Shown here one piece after another: positions 9,430 to 19,733 of a stretch of DNA of 64,000 nt. The notes under the pieces were generated by a model. The model made no database searches, had not been told where the DNA came from, and saw only the letters and a list, made by a program, of their open reading frames with translations. A program made the position numbers and the translations under genes. Each line of letters starts with the position of its first letter. Within the stretch, counting starts at the first letter, position 1. Source of the stretch: Streptococcus sp. LYSM12 (GTDB lineage Bacteria > Bacillota > Bacilli > Lactobacillales > Streptococcaceae); NCBI RefSeq assembly GCF_004569635.1, contig NZ_SPOZ01000004.1, positions 1 to 64,000 of the forward strand, in the 5' to 3' direction.

Positions 9430-11358
9430 CTACAGACAATCGATAAAATCAGCTTGATTTTTGATAGAGTGTAGGGTATCGATATAGTCTATACAATCAA
9501 TTTTGGAGTATAAACTAATCAAGGCTTTCTTATATAATTCCTCATCTTTTTCTGCAATCGCTATAAGGACTACGACCTTGACTATGTTTTGCCCCCAGAG
9601 AATAGGTCTATCGAGGGTCATGATGACCAGCTGTGACTCTGCAACATATGCCGGATCCGCATGAGGTAAAGCAATTCCGGTGTAAACACTGGTACTCCCT
9701 AACTTTTCCCTAGCCAAGACGGATGCTAAAAAACGTTTGTTACGCTGATTTCTCAGCGAGGTTTTTTCGACCATTTTCTGAATACACTCTTCGACAGATT
9801 GACAAGATTGATGAAGTAAAATATTGCTCTGCAACAAGTCTCGAATCACTGATTTTGAAAAACTCGTATTGTCATGAATCATAGACAGCATATTCCGATT
9901 TCCCTTGGTTAGGCTCGAGTAGGTATGTTGTATGATTTCCAATTCCTCATCTGTCACGATTGGACTAACTTGTATGTAATCAACGGCAAATTGCTCTAAG
10001 TGGATAGAACTAATAATCAAGTCTGCTTGCTCAAGCTTTTCTTCTGTCAACTCCCTCATGTCCATGTTGACCAAGTGGTCAAAATTGGAAATCGTACGAC
10101 GTAGCGAGCTCATAACCAATTCTGAAGTCGCTAGACCATGTGGGCAAATGACATAAATTGTCAAAGGTGTTGTCATTTTCTCAACCGAAATCTCAAAGTA
10201 GATAGTAAGAAAGGCAATCTCTGCGTCGAAGAATTCGACTGCATACTTCTCTGACAAAGACTTTGATGCCAGCCAGACAATATAGTAGAGCGCACTGTAT
10301 CTCGTCTTTATATTTTCTGTAATCTGATTTTTGATGTTAATCCCACTCTTTAAGCGGTAAATCATCGGCTGTGTATGGTTGACCAACATTTGAAACAGAT
10401 GTTCATCAGATCGAAAATCGACACCAGATAATTCTGATACTCTCTCAATAAATTGCTCGACTGTCCTTTTAAGAGCTGACTGTTGCACCATTTCTGTTTC
10501 ATATCCTACAGATAGGAGCGTGTAGCAGATGTTACGAATTTCCGCATCTGTCATCAGATTCATGGCAATTCCTGTCGTTTGACTTAGCAACTCGCCTGCA
10601 ATGATATAAACTTCATATTGTTGAAGATTTTCGATACCCACGCTCACATCTGGCTCTACAATCGAATTTCCCTGAAGATAGCGTTTGGAACTGATGAGTA
10701 AATCTAAGACGAGATAGACCCGGTACTGTTCAGATGTTCTAAAATGATAGAAAGTAGAAGATTTTTGGACACTCTCCACAACATTCCTGATCAACTCAGG
10801 AGAGAAAAAGTAGGTTAAGCCCTCTTCATACTGTAAACCACTCAAGTCAAAATGCTGAATGATAAAGTCGCGGAAGAACTTTCTGATATTCTCTTCTTGC
10901 CCAACCAGAGAAACACGACCACTCTTTTTCAAAAGTGAAACGTGATAGGTAATCAAATGCTGCTCTAATCGCTCTAAATCCCTACGAATCGAAGCCTCGC
11001 TAATGAAATGACTCACAGACCAGTCCAAGACATCAATGATATTACTGCCTAACATCAGTTCTTTTAGCAAGTCACATTCTCTATGAAATTGAGAATCTTC
11101 ATCTAGCACATCATGATTACTTTGTTCAACAAATTCTAAGATTTTCCTCTTGTCATTTTGCACAACCTGTAATCGAATACCACGACGTGGCGTTTTTTCT
11201 ATCGTGATACCAAAAGATGACAGTTCTTCATTAATAATCTGTAGATCCGCATAAGCCGTTTTGGTTGAAACAGCATATTTAGAGGATAGCTCTTGTGCTG
11301 TTATATATTCGTTAGCAGCCATAAGATCTCTCAGAACATTGATTTGTCTAGGATTCAA
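9430..11358 (-). CDS. PRD-containing transcriptional regulator with EIIB- and EIIA-like domains (BglG/MtlR type)
   Basis: 642 residues. Domain order: N-terminal helix-turn-helix (about 1-60, ITAQELSSKYAVSTKTAY), a second winged helix, PRD domains (about 180-395), an EIIB-like domain (IYVICPHGLATSEL, about 405) and a C-terminal EIIA domain (YTGIALPHADPAYV, about 570). Such proteins are DNA-binding activators controlled by PTS phosphorylation. It heads the PTS operon, divergent from phosphoketolase. A cre-like site and an inverted repeat lie in the shared upstream region. Confidence 0.88.
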   Translation of the reverse strand: MNPRQINVLRDLMAANEYITAQELSSKYAVSTKTAYADLQIINEELSSFGITIEKTPRRGIRLQVVQNDKRKILEFVEQSNHDVLDEDSQFHRECDLLKELMLGSNIIDVLDWSVSHFISEASIRRDLERLEQHLITYHVSLLKKSGRVSLVGQEENIRKFFRDFIIQHFDLSGLQYEEGLTYFFSPELIRNVVESVQKSSTFYHFRTSEQYRVYLVLDLLISSKRYLQGNSIVEPDVSVGIENLQQYEVYIIAGELLSQTTGIAMNLMTDAEIRNICYTLLSVGYETEMVQQSALKRTVEQFIERVSELSGVDFRSDEHLFQMLVNHTQPMIYRLKSGINIKNQITENIKTRYSALYYIVWLASKSLSEKYAVEFFDAEIAFLTIYFEISVEKMTTPLTIYVICPHGLATSELVMSSLRRTISNFDHLVNMDMRELTEEKLEQADLIISSIHLEQFAVDYIQVSPIVTDEELEIIQHTYSSLTKGNRNMLSMIHDNTSFSKSVIRDLLQSNILLHQSCQSVEECIQKMVEKTSLRNQRNKRFLASVLAREKLGSTSVYTGIALPHADPAYVAESQLVIMTLDRPILWGQNIVKVVVLIAIAEKDEELYKKALISLYSKIDCIDYIDTLHSIKNQADFIDCL

Positions 11359-11391
11359 TCTGGACCTCCCCTGTTACATGTATCATTATAA

Positions 11392-11443
11392 TGTAAGCGT
11401 TTTTATTTTCAAAGTCAACTTACTTCCAGATTAATGTGGAAGT
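11392..11443. promoter_or_regulatory. cre-like site and inverted repeat between PTS regulator and phosphoketolase
   Basis: TGTAAGCGTTTTTA at 11392-11405 matches 13 of 14 positions of the CcpA cre consensus. ACTTCCA (11422-11428) and TGGAAGT (11437-11443) form a 7-bp inverted repeat with an 8-bp gap, a reasonable operator for the adjacent regulator. Confidence 0.5.
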
Positions 11444-11543
11444 GATGATATTATATCGGTTATTTTCAAAAAAAATACATTTAAAGCTTACTATTTCAAT
11501 GTTTCTATTTTTTTCTCATGGTTTTCAAAAATATTTTCAAACT

Positions 11544-11572
11544 TTGACAGGGCTTACAGAAGATGATATAGT
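11544..11572 (+). promoter_or_regulatory. Promoter of the phosphoketolase gene
   Basis: TTGACA (11544-11549), 17-bp spacer, TATAGT (11567-11572). The gene begins 46 nt downstream with an AAAGGAG ribosome site. Confidence 0.7.
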
Positions 11573-11618
11573 TATCATGTGAAATAAAATACAATAAATA
11601 GATAAAGGAGTTTGAATC

Positions 11619-13997
11619 ATGACACAACTATTTGATTCACCGGAATATCTTGCAAAGGTTGATGCTTGGTGGCGTGCTGCCAACTACATATCAGCCGCTC
11701 AAATGTATCTGAAAGACAATCCCTTGCTCAGACGCGATGTTATCAAAAACGATTTGAAAGCTCATCCCATTGGGCACTGGGGAACCGTTCCTGGGCAAAA
11801 TTTCATCTATGCCCACCTCAATCGCGCAATTAACAAATATGATTTGAATATGTTCTACATTGAAGGTCCTGGGCATGGTGGACAAGTAATGGTTGCCAAC
11901 TCCTATCTTGACGGTAGCTACACTGAGCTTAACCCAGACATCCCACAAACAGAAGAGGGCTTCCAAAAACTATGCAAAATCTTCTCTTTCCCTGGAGGAA
12001 TTGCCTCTCATGCAGCACCTGAAACACCAGGTTCTATCCATGAGGGTGGGGAACTCGGTTATGCCCTATCGCATGCTGCAGGAGCTATCTTGGATAATCC
12101 AAATATCATCGCAGCAACAGTTATCGGTGACGGGGAAGCAGAAACAGGTCCACTGATGGCTGGCTGGTTTGCCAATACGTTCATCAATCCCGTAAACGAT
12201 GGTGCTGTCTTGCCTATCCTTTATCTCAACGGTGGAAAAATCCACAATCCTACTATCTTAGAACGCAAAACAAACGATGAGTTGGCTCAATTCTTCAGAG
12301 GACTGGGTTGGAAACCACTCTTTGTTGATGTGACAAGCTCAAACCTTGATGAAGCACATCAAGCAATGGCTCAAACAGTCGACAGCGCCGTTGAATTGAT
12401 TCAAGCCCTCCAAACAGAGGCACGCAAAGGCTCAGCTGAAACAGCGACAATGCCTGCCTGGCCAGTGATTGTTGCACGAATTCCAAAAGGATGGACTGGT
12501 CCTAAAACCTGGGAAGGTATCCCAATTGAGGGTGGTTTCCGAGCTCATCAAGTTCCAATTCCAGTAGACGCACACCATATGGAGCATCTCGATGCTCTCC
12601 TCGACTGGCTTCATAGCTACCGTCCTGAGGAGTTGTTTGATGAAAACGGAAAACTGTTCTCAGAAATTGCGGAAATATCACCCAAAGGCGATCGGCGCAT
12701 GTCTATGAATCCAGTCACCAATGCGGGTATCATCAAACCGATGGATACAGCTGACTGGAAGAAACATGCCTTTGATATCGAAACACCCGGTGCATTCCTT
12801 GCCCAAGACATGATTGAATTTGGCAAATACACTGCTGACTTGGTGGAAGCAAACCCTGATAACTTCCGTATCTTCGGACCGGATGAAACAAAATCCAACC
12901 GCTTAAATGCAGTCTTTACAAAAACCAACCGTCAATGGCTTGGTCGCCGTAAAGACAATTATGATGAATGGCTCAGCCCCGTTGGTCGTGTCATCGACTC
13001 TCAATTATCAGAACACCAAGCAGAGGGGCTTCTAGAAGGATATGTCTTGACGGGTCGCCATGGATTCTTCGCTTCTTATGAATCATTCCTGCGTGTGGTG
13101 GATACTATGATTACACAACACTTCAAATGGTTACGCAAATCAAAGACACACACTACTTGGCGGAAAAACTATCCCGCTCTCAACCTGATTGCAACCTCAA
13201 CCGTATTCCAGCAAGACCATAACGGTTACACCCACCAAGACCCCGGAATTCTGACTCACTTGTCTGAAAAAACACCCGAATATATCCGTGAGTATCTCCC
13301 TGCTGATACCAATAGCCTCCTAGCTGTCATGAACAAGGCTTTCAAAGAAGAAGACGTCATCAATCTAGTCGTCACTTCAAAACACCCACGTCCACAATTC
13401 TACTCTGTTACTGAAGCAGAAGAATTGGTTGAAAAAGGATATAAGGTCATTGATTGGGCATCGACTGTTCCTACTAATGGAGAACCTGATGTAGTATTTG
13501 CTGCCGCAGGAACTGAGCCAAACTTAGAAGCCTTGGCCGCAATTTCCATCCTCCATAAAGCTTTCCCTGACTTGAAGATTCGCTTTGTCAATGTCGTGGA
13601 CATCTTAAAACTTCGCCATCCAGATGTGGATCCACGCGGACTTTCAGATGACGAATTCGATACAGTATTTACAACAAACAAGCCTGTTATCTTTGCTTTT
13701 CATGCCTACGAAGGCATGATTCGCGACATCTTCTTCCGACGTCAGAACCATAATCTTCATGTTCATGGATACCGGGAAAACGGGGACATCACCACTCCAT
13801 TTGACATGCGCGTAATGTCTGAACTTGACCGCTTCCACCTAGCTCAAGATGCTGCTCTTGCCATATTTGGACAAGAAGCACAACTATTTGCTAAAGAAAT
13901 GGATCAAACCCTTGCCTACCACAAAGAATATATCCGTGAACACGGGGAGGATATTCCTGAGGTACAAAACTGGAAATGGAAAAATATTAATCAATAA
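11619..13997 (+). CDS. xfp: Xylulose-5-phosphate/fructose-6-phosphate phosphoketolase
   Basis: 792 residues, full length for the family. It cleaves xylulose 5-phosphate (and often fructose 6-phosphate) with phosphate to acetyl phosphate plus glyceraldehyde 3-phosphate (or erythrose 4-phosphate), using thiamine diphosphate. Diagnostic stretches are [42 protein letters not shown] and the TPP motif [14 protein letters not shown]. It is the only long plus-strand gene outside the IME. Its place between a polyol PTS and the ascorbate genes fits a role as the exit for their pentose phosphates. Confidence 0.96.
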   Translation: MTQLFDSPEYLAKVDAWWRAANYISAAQMYLKDNPLLRRDVIKNDLKAHPIGHWGTVPGQNFIYAHLNRAINKYDLNMFYIEGPGHGGQVMVANSYLDGSYTELNPDIPQTEEGFQKLCKIFSFPGGIASHAAPETPGSIHEGGELGYALSHAAGAILDNPNIIAATVIGDGEAETGPLMAGWFANTFINPVNDGAVLPILYLNGGKIHNPTILERKTNDELAQFFRGLGWKPLFVDVTSSNLDEAHQAMAQTVDSAVELIQALQTEARKGSAETATMPAWPVIVARIPKGWTGPKTWEGIPIEGGFRAHQVPIPVDAHHMEHLDALLDWLHSYRPEELFDENGKLFSEIAEISPKGDRRMSMNPVTNAGIIKPMDTADWKKHAFDIETPGAFLAQDMIEFGKYTADLVEANPDNFRIFGPDETKSNRLNAVFTKTNRQWLGRRKDNYDEWLSPVGRVIDSQLSEHQAEGLLEGYVLTGRHGFFASYESFLRVVDTMITQHFKWLRKSKTHTTWRKNYPALNLIATSTVFQQDHNGYTHQDPGILTHLSEKTPEYIREYLPADTNSLLAVMNKAFKEEDVINLVVTSKHPRPQFYSVTEAEELVEKGYKVIDWASTVPTNGEPDVVFAAAGTEPNLEALAAISILHKAFPDLKIRFVNVVDILKLRHPDVDPRGLSDDEFDTVFTTNKPVIFAFHAYEGMIRDIFFRRQNHNLHVHGYRENGDITTPFDMRVMSELDRFHLAQDAALAIFGQEAQLFAKEMDQTLAYHKEYIREHGEDIPEVQNWKWKNINQ

Positions 13998-14300
13998 TAC
14001 TCAATAACAGCCACATCTGACTAGGGAACGAGAAAGAACTTGACCGCTAGAAAAAAGAGTTTGGTTTTTCTTCACTTCTTACATTCGAGGTTCGGGCTGG
14101 TCCGGGCTATTCCCAAACCGTTTCACTCCCAATCCTGTGAAAGTTGATGAGGTCAGATTTGAACCTCAGAAAGTGAACAAATAGGAGTAACAGATCCAGT
14201 GGAGGTTTTTAGCTTGTTCCCTTAAAACAAAAGAACAGCGTTTCATTTCCAACTTTCAACGGCATAATAGCCGCTGAGACAATTCATCACTGTGCTGAGA
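13998..14300. other. Intergenic region downstream of phosphoketolase
   Basis: About 300 bp with no credible gene on either strand and no recognisable signal apart from weak local repeats. It runs into MITE copy 3. Confidence 0.4.
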
Positions 14301-14458
14301 TATAGTCCTTTCGTTTATATTTTTATTCCTTCGTTCACTCGTCTTGCTGTACCATTGAGAAAAGTTACACTTTTCTTATCTGTCACTTGAAATAGTTATC
14401 AACTATTTCAACTACCTGCGACTCCTTGCCTAGTACTAAAAATAAACGAAACGGCTAT
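14301..14458 (-). mobile_element. RUP-like MITE, copy 3, with internal palindromic insertion
   Basis: Reverse orientation relative to copy 1: TATAGTCCTTTCGTTTATAT at the left and AATAAACGAAACGGCTATA at the right. It is about 50 bp longer than the others because two small palindromes (GAGAAAAGTTACACTTTTCT and GAAATAGTTATCAACTATTTC-like) replace the middle. Confidence 0.6.
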
Positions 14459-14554
14459 ATTGATGCGGCCTCTGAGAATGGGAGAGGGGCTTTTTCCCCA
14501 GCCTCTAGGAGATTAAGATAGTCAAGCTCCCCCTCTAAATTCCCTATGAATCAT

Positions 14555-14590
14555 ACAAAAAACCTAGAAGAGTTACTTCTAGGTTTTTTT
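14555..14590. terminator. Bidirectional rho-independent terminator
   Basis: AACCTAGAAG (14561-14570), 5-nt loop, CTTCTAGGTT (14576-14585), with A-run before and T-run after. It lies between the convergent phosphoketolase and ulaG genes and can serve both. Confidence 0.85.
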
Positions 14591-14647
14591 GGATGATGGA
14601 ACTTTTCGTCCAAAGCTAGGACCAAAAGAGCATTTTCATAAAGCTTT

Positions 14648-14754
14648 ATATCGTCTTTCAGTTTGCTTTTAGTACTCGGAAACGACCTGCAGGCTATACT
14701 AGAGTACAGCATTGTGAATGAACAAAGTAATAAAAGATAAACGAAAGGACTATA
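14648..14754 (+). mobile_element. RUP-like MITE, copy 4
   Basis: Diverged copy of the 105-bp element (TATATCGTCTTTCAG start, AAACGAAAGGACTATA end). Its end is 24 nt from the ulaG stop codon. Confidence 0.65.
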
Positions 14755-14778
14755 AAATAAACAGTTTGATACTTGCTC

Positions 14779-15870
14779 TTATAGCAAGGCCTTGAATTGG
14801 ATATTGGAATCTTCTAAGAAGCAATCATCAAATCCACGTGGATGATGGTATTCAATACGGTCTTGGTCCATTGGATAAGTATATTTACCGCCAACTTCCC
14901 AGATGAATGGGTGGAATTGGTATTGCAAACGTTCTTTTCTCATCTTCCACAACTCTAGGATTTCATCAGTTGAAGCCATAAAGTTTGACCAGATGTCATA
15001 GTGTACTGGGATGATGACCTTAGCGCGAAGATTTTCCGCCATACGAAGAAGGTCAATTGACGTCATCTTGTCTTGAATACCAAGCGGGTTTTCACCGTAA
15101 TTGTTCAAGGCAACATCAATCTTGAAATCACGACCATGTTTTGCAAAGTAGTTTGAGAAATGAGAATCCGCACCATGATATACTGTTCCGCCCGGTGTTT
15201 CAAAAATGTAGTTGACAGCCTTACGCGCCATTTCTTCATCTGTCACCGCAAGTCCAGCCAATTCACCATCTTGAGCATCTGCTCCTTCTACTGGGAGGGT
15301 CACCAAGCACGTACGGTCAAAAGATTCTACCGCATGAACTTTCATGTCCTTGATTTCAAAGCTATCACCTGGTTTTACGATGATAATACGTTCTTCCGGA
15401 ACACCCCACTTCTTCCAAATCTCCCCACATTCGTAAGGACCGACAAATTTCACATGGTCTAATTTGGGATTGTTGACAATGGCTGCTGCCGTATTGATAT
15501 CAATGTGGTCACTATGGAAATGGGATACAAGGTAGTAATCCAATTCATTGATTGCAAATGGGTCAATGACCATCGGCTGTACACGCAGGTTTGGTTGGAG
15601 TTTGCGAACCCCTGCCATATTCGCCATTTGGTGTCCACGAACCATGTCTTTGACTTTTTTAGTGGATTTTCCACGCGCTGACCAAAGATCCATCACTATG
15701 TTAGCTCCGCCTGGTGTTTTGAGCCAAATTCCACAATTTCCTAACCACCACATAGAGAAGTTTCCTTCTGGAACCACTTCTTCTTCAATCTCTTCATTGA
15801 GCCATGTACCCCATTCTGGGAATGTACTCAAAATCCATGATTCTCTTGTAATTTCATTCACTTTTGCCAT
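14779..15870 (-). CDS. ulaG: L-ascorbate-6-phosphate lactonase
   Basis: 363 residues of the metallo-beta-lactamase fold. It hydrolyses L-ascorbate 6-phosphate to 3-keto-L-gulonate 6-phosphate, the first cytosolic step after UlaABC uptake. The metal-binding motif is HFHSDHID (about residue 117), and [22 protein letters not shown] near the N-terminus is typical of UlaG. It is a separate transcription unit from ulaABCDEF. It shares with ulaA a 41-bp upstream element and a cre-like site. Confidence 0.95.
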   Translation of the reverse strand: MAKVNEITRESWILSTFPEWGTWLNEEIEEEVVPEGNFSMWWLGNCGIWLKTPGGANIVMDLWSARGKSTKKVKDMVRGHQMANMAGVRKLQPNLRVQPMVIDPFAINELDYYLVSHFHSDHIDINTAAAIVNNPKLDHVKFVGPYECGEIWKKWGVPEERIIIVKPGDSFEIKDMKVHAVESFDRTCLVTLPVEGADAQDGELAGLAVTDEEMARKAVNYIFETPGGTVYHGADSHFSNYFAKHGRDFKIDVALNNYGENPLGIQDKMTSIDLLRMAENLRAKVIIPVHYDIWSNFMASTDEILELWKMRKERLQYQFHPFIWEVGGKYTYPMDQDRIEYHHPRGFDDCFLEDSNIQFKALL

Positions 15871-15904
15871 AATAGTTCCTCCTGATAACTTATTTATAAG
15901 GTTA

Positions 15905-15918
15905 GTATAACGCTTTCA
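15905..15918. promoter_or_regulatory. cre-like site upstream of ulaG
   Basis: Read on the minus strand, TGAAAGCGTTATAC matches 12 of 14 consensus positions. It is 35 nt upstream of the ulaG start, which suggests CcpA repression. Confidence 0.55.
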
Positions 15919-15931
15919 TTTATCTATAAAA

Positions 15932-15972
15932 AGACCAAATAAAACACAGGCTTGTGTTCACGTTTGGGCTGT
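15932..15972. promoter_or_regulatory. Operator-like element shared with ulaA (copy upstream of ulaG)
   Basis: 41 bp starting AGACCAAATAAAACACAGG and ending CACGTTTGGGCTGT. It matches 37 of 41 positions with 23960-24000 upstream of ulaA and contains the palindromes AACACA/TGTGTT and CCAAA/TTTGG. It probably binds the PRD regulator of the ula genes. Confidence 0.65.
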
Positions 15973-16131
15973 CATTCTCTTCAAACAGCAACTTCTAATC
16001 CTATCTCTGAAGTACTCCCTATCGAGTGAGAAAAAGAAATAATAAAAGATTTCACAAATAGCTTTGTTCTTCCATTCAAGAAAAACCATTTTTTAAAAGA
16101 ATAGGAGCTGTACAGCAAAAAAAGTCCTAAC
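15973..16131. other. Intergenic region between ulaG promoter and MITE copy 5
   Basis: No gene or RNA that I can support. Plain AT-rich sequence. Confidence 0.4.
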
Positions 16132-16261
16132 TATAGTCATTTCGTTTATCATTTACTACTTCGTTAACGCGTTTTGCCGTACTCCAGTACTACCTGCGAC
16201 TCCTTACCTAGTACTAAAAATAAACGAAATGGCTATACTAAAAGTAAATTAAAAGACTATA
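16132..16261 (-). mobile_element. RUP-like MITE, copy 5, with doubled terminus
   Basis: Reverse-orientation copy from TATAGTCATTTCGTTTATC to AAACGAAATGGCTATA (16236). It is followed by a second end sequence CTAAAAGTAAATTAAAAGAC, which is the other terminus type of this family. The two alternative ends are therefore adjacent here. Confidence 0.65.
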
Positions 16262-16325
16262 AAAGCCTTGACATATACATATAGATTCTAAAAAAGCTGG
16301 ACTTTCTGTCCAGTTCTACACAAGA

Positions 16326-18020
16326 TTAATATAGGTCTTTTAACCCACCATTTTTAACTGTTGCTAAAAAGAAATCGCTTTGGAATAATTCCTGAACTTT
16401 GTCCGTAGCTTCTCTTACATCTTCTTCTTTTGAGATGTAGCGCGAAAGGAGGCGCTGCAGTTGAGGCTGAATTTGCTTGGCGCTATCTTTCATCGTATGA
16501 TAGGTTAAAAAATAATTCAATTTCATGACATCTTCATACGTTAAAACAGGACTAACCTGCAGGATAGGAAAGGAGGCTCGCAAATTATCACTAGTGGATA
16601 TCAACAAATCCACTTCCAAAATATCCTCCACGCTATAAAATTGTTCTGTTGTAAAAACAGCCTTGATACTATCTATCGGTAGGTAGACCTGACACTGCTT
16701 ATACAATAACTTCTGGACACCTACCCCCTCATCGCAGACCAAATAAATATTTCGAAAGGCTTTTCCATTAACTGGCTTATGCTTTAACGCACCGCCGATA
16801 TGAATGGTGAAATAGGAGATATCATCGTCGTTCATTTGAATCATCCACTCTACTTCTAAGGTATAAGAAGCGACCACTTTGACTGTAGCAAATAAGTCTT
16901 TATATTTTTGTTTAATCTGACTCATCAAAGGGGTTTTAGATAAAATACCGTATGTCTTCCGAAATAACAGGGCCTTGGCATGCATGACTAGATTCCGCAT
17001 CAGAGTTTCACGATTGTCGATTTCAAAAGCTGAACAACGTAAAAATTCATCAACAAAACGCTCTAAGGCCTCTTTCATCTCTGCAAAGTCTTGGCTGTTG
17101 GTATGGATATCTTTATCTTTCCGATAAGATAAAAGAAGCATCGCAATCAGGGAAATCTCAATTTCATCAAGTGCCACCTCAAAACAATCGAAAAGAGAAG
17201 CTGCCAGATTCTGAGCAGCTTTGTACTCGATCCGTTTCCGAATCAGAGTGAATTCCCGTTGAATTTCTGCCTGTTCAACAGCTTTTAAAGACATATTGCG
17301 GTAGCTAAGAAGCAGATAGGGCAAAACTTTCAACATAAATTCAATCTCATAATGATTAATCTTTTTGCCCAAATCAACCTCTAACTGATTGACCTGTTCT
17401 GCCAGAAAGGCGACAATATCCGAACTAAATAATAGGGCACACCCCTCAAAACAAGGTACCTTTTTATTAAGAATGGTTAAAAAGCCCTCGTTAGGATTAG
17501 AAAACACATCATAGAGCAGAGAGTGCATATATTGGATTTTATTGAGCGGATGACATTTGAAAAAATACCCCTCTGATTTCGTCGCATAAAGATATACCTT
17601 AAATTGCTCCGTAGTCAACTGCACCCGAATTTCACTCAGATCATTTAGAACTGTATTGCGTGAAACATCGGTCAAATCCATGAGTTTTTCAATCGTCACA
17701 CGCTCAGAAGTGATGGCAATATAAATCGTCATCAGTTGAATCCGCTCTTCCATGCTCATCACATAACTGTAGGAGTCCACACTATCTAATAGCGTTTGAC
17801 AAGCTTCCTTTTGAAGTTCAGATAATAGAATTCCCACTCTTGGAAAACTGACAATTGGCTCAATATCATCAGGAAGAGAATCATTGATTTTTTCAAGATG
17901 ATAATAGATTTTTCGTCTGGACTGTCCCATTGCTCGTGAAATACTCATAACCGTTTCTGGATTTGTCAACCGCATTAAATACATCAGCAATTCATAGCTA
18001 CTCTTATCTAGTAAGACCAC
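16326..18020 (-). CDS. ulaR: PRD-domain regulator of the ascorbate genes (BglG/UlaR-like)
   Basis: About 564 residues. Order: N-terminal helix-turn-helix (SISRAMGQSRRKIYYHLEKI), a second HTH (LMDLTDVSRNTVLNDL, about 120), PRD domains, and an EIIB-like domain (NIYLVCDEGVGVQKLL, about 420). The EIIA domain found in its paralogue at 9430-11358 is missing. The start is uncertain: AAGGAG abuts ATG at 18029 with no spacing, while GTG at 18020 has a 9-nt spacing, so I prefer GTG. It follows ulaF and probably binds the paired ulaA/ulaG elements. Confidence 0.8.
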   Translation of the reverse strand: MVLLDKSSYELLMYLMRLTNPETVMSISRAMGQSRRKIYYHLEKINDSLPDDIEPIVSFPRVGILLSELQKEACQTLLDSVDSYSYVMSMEERIQLMTIYIAITSERVTIEKLMDLTDVSRNTVLNDLSEIRVQLTTEQFKVYLYATKSEGYFFKCHPLNKIQYMHSLLYDVFSNPNEGFLTILNKKVPCFEGCALLFSSDIVAFLAEQVNQLEVDLGKKINHYEIEFMLKVLPYLLLSYRNMSLKAVEQAEIQREFTLIRKRIEYKAAQNLAASLFDCFEVALDEIEISLIAMLLLSYRKDKDIHTNSQDFAEMKEALERFVDEFLRCSAFEIDNRETLMRNLVMHAKALLFRKTYGILSKTPLMSQIKQKYKDLFATVKVVASYTLEVEWMIQMNDDDISYFTIHIGGALKHKPVNGKAFRNIYLVCDEGVGVQKLLYKQCQVYLPIDSIKAVFTTEQFYSVEDILEVDLLISTSDNLRASFPILQVSPVLTYEDVMKLNYFLTYHTMKDSAKQIQPQLQRLLSRYISKEEDVREATDKVQELFQSDFFLATVKNGGLKDLY

Positions 18021-18149
18021 TTCATCCATCTCCTTTTTGTTATATAGAATAGTATACCACGTCTTTAAGGCGAAACCCATGATTCTCAAAAATAAGGAGA
18101 GGGAATTTACTTTTGTCTTTGCTCACTCTCTATTACAGGTAACTCATTC

Positions 18150-18866
18150 TCAATGTGCATCGCCTTTCTGTCCATAATAGGCATTAGGACCATGCTTGCG
18201 AAGATAATGCTTGTCCATGATGTACTTAGGAGCAGGCTCCACGCGGGGATTGATTTGCTCAGTGAAACGGTTCATTTTCGCAACTTCTTCAAGTACGACT
18301 GAGTGATAAACTGCTTGCGCAGGATCTTTCCCCCAAGTAAATGGTCCGTGGTTACGTACAACAATTCCTGGAACTGCAATCGGATCGATACCACGCTCCT
18401 TAAAGGTTTCAATGATGACACTACCTGTTTCTTTCTCGTAGGCTGCATTGACTTCATCAGCCGTAAGCGAACGAGCACAAGGAATTGTCCCATAAAAGTA
18501 ATCCGCATGGGTTGTCCCATAAAACGGAATATCGCGTCCAGCTTGTGCCCAACCAACCGCTTCTGTCGAGTGGGTATGGACAACAGCCTCAATTTCTGAC
18601 CAAGCCTTGTAAAGCGCTACATGGGTCGCGAGGTCTGAGGAGGGATTGAGATCGCCCTCAACAACATTTCCATCCAAATCTGTTACGACCATATTCTCTG
18701 GACTGAGTTTGTCATAGTCGACACCAGATGGTTTGATGACAATCCTCCCCAACTCACGGCAAACCTCAGAAACATTGCCCCAAGTGAATTTGACCAAGCC
18801 ATGTTCTGGCAGGGCTACGTTGGCCTCATAGACCCGCTTGCGCATTTCTTCTAATGATTTTGGCAT
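18150..18866 (-). CDS. ulaF: L-ribulose-5-phosphate 4-epimerase
   Basis: 238 residues of the class II aldolase/AraD family. It converts L-ribulose 5-phosphate to D-xylulose 5-phosphate, the last step of the ascorbate route. Zinc ligands and phosphate-binding motifs are visible as HTHSTEAVGWAQ and in VVRNHGPFTWG, with TWGNVSE and KPSGVDY near the N-terminus. It abuts ulaE with no gap. Confidence 0.94.
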   Translation of the reverse strand: MPKSLEEMRKRVYEANVALPEHGLVKFTWGNVSEVCRELGRIVIKPSGVDYDKLSPENMVVTDLDGNVVEGDLNPSSDLATHVALYKAWSEIEAVVHTHSTEAVGWAQAGRDIPFYGTTHADYFYGTIPCARSLTADEVNAAYEKETGSVIIETFKERGIDPIAVPGIVVRNHGPFTWGKDPAQAVYHSVVLEEVAKMNRFTEQINPRVEPAPKYIMDKHYLRKHGPNAYYGQKGDAH

Positions 18867-19730
18867 TTAGTTCAACCCCGCTTTCTCAATCAATGGGTAA
18901 AGAAAATCTTGCGCTTCTCTGATTGCCGCCCGTGTTTCCTCTACTGTTTCACAATTTTCAGACCACATTTCAATCAAGAATGGCCCCTGGTAATTGGTTT
19001 TCTTTAAAATAGCAAACGTATTTTCCCAATCAACACAGCCCTGCCCAAAAGGCACGTCACGGAATTGTCCTTTGGACGTCTCTGTCACAGCATAAGTATC
19101 TTTCAAGTGAAGAGCTGCAACTGCTTGATGACCAATGACAAATTCGCTATACAAATCATTGTGCCATGCAGAGAGATTACCCGTATCTGGGTAGACAAAG
19201 AGATAGGGAGAGTTGATTTCTTGAGCAACCGCCAAGTATTTTTCAATGCTATTGATAAAAGGATCGTCCATGATTTCAATCGCCAGCATCACCTGAGCCT
19301 GCTCCGCCCAATCACAGGCCTTGCGCAAATTAGTCAAAAATCGCTCACGAGTTGCCGGTGATTTTTCCTCGTAATAAACATCATAACCCGCCAGTTGAAT
19401 GACCCGCACACCCAAATCCTGCGCTAATTCAATACATTTTTGCATGGTTTCAAGTGACTTAGCCTCAAGAACAGGATCATTTGAACCAAGCGGATAACGA
19501 CGATGACCAGAAAAACAAATGGTTGGTATACGAATTCCTGTTTGGTATATAGCCTTGACAAGCTCCAAACGCTCCTCCTTAGTCCAATCAAGCCGAGCCA
19601 AACGGTCATCGCTTTCATCCACCGACATTTCTACAAAGTCAAAGCCAAGTTCTTTTGCAAACTCCAAACGCTCTAGCCAGGTAAAGTGCTTAGGGGTTGC
19701 TTTTTCATAAATTCCAATTGGTCTATCCAT
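18867..19730 (-). CDS. ulaE: L-ribulose-5-phosphate 3-epimerase (L-xylulose-5-phosphate 3-epimerase)
   Basis: 287 residues, a xylose-isomerase-like TIM barrel. It epimerises L-xylulose 5-phosphate to L-ribulose 5-phosphate. Family signatures include the N-terminal IGIYEKATPKHFTW and the metal-site residues in EIMDDPFINS, VYPDTGNLSAW and HLKDTYAV. It sits between ulaD (3-nt gap) and ulaF (no gap). Confidence 0.94.
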   Translation of the reverse strand: MDRPIGIYEKATPKHFTWLERLEFAKELGFDFVEMSVDESDDRLARLDWTKEERLELVKAIYQTGIRIPTICFSGHRRYPLGSNDPVLEAKSLETMQKCIELAQDLGVRVIQLAGYDVYYEEKSPATRERFLTNLRKACDWAEQAQVMLAIEIMDDPFINSIEKYLAVAQEINSPYLFVYPDTGNLSAWHNDLYSEFVIGHQAVAALHLKDTYAVTETSKGQFRDVPFGQGCVDWENTFAILKKTNYQGPFLIEMWSENCETVEETRAAIREAQDFLYPLIEKAGLN

Positions 19731-19733
19731 AGC

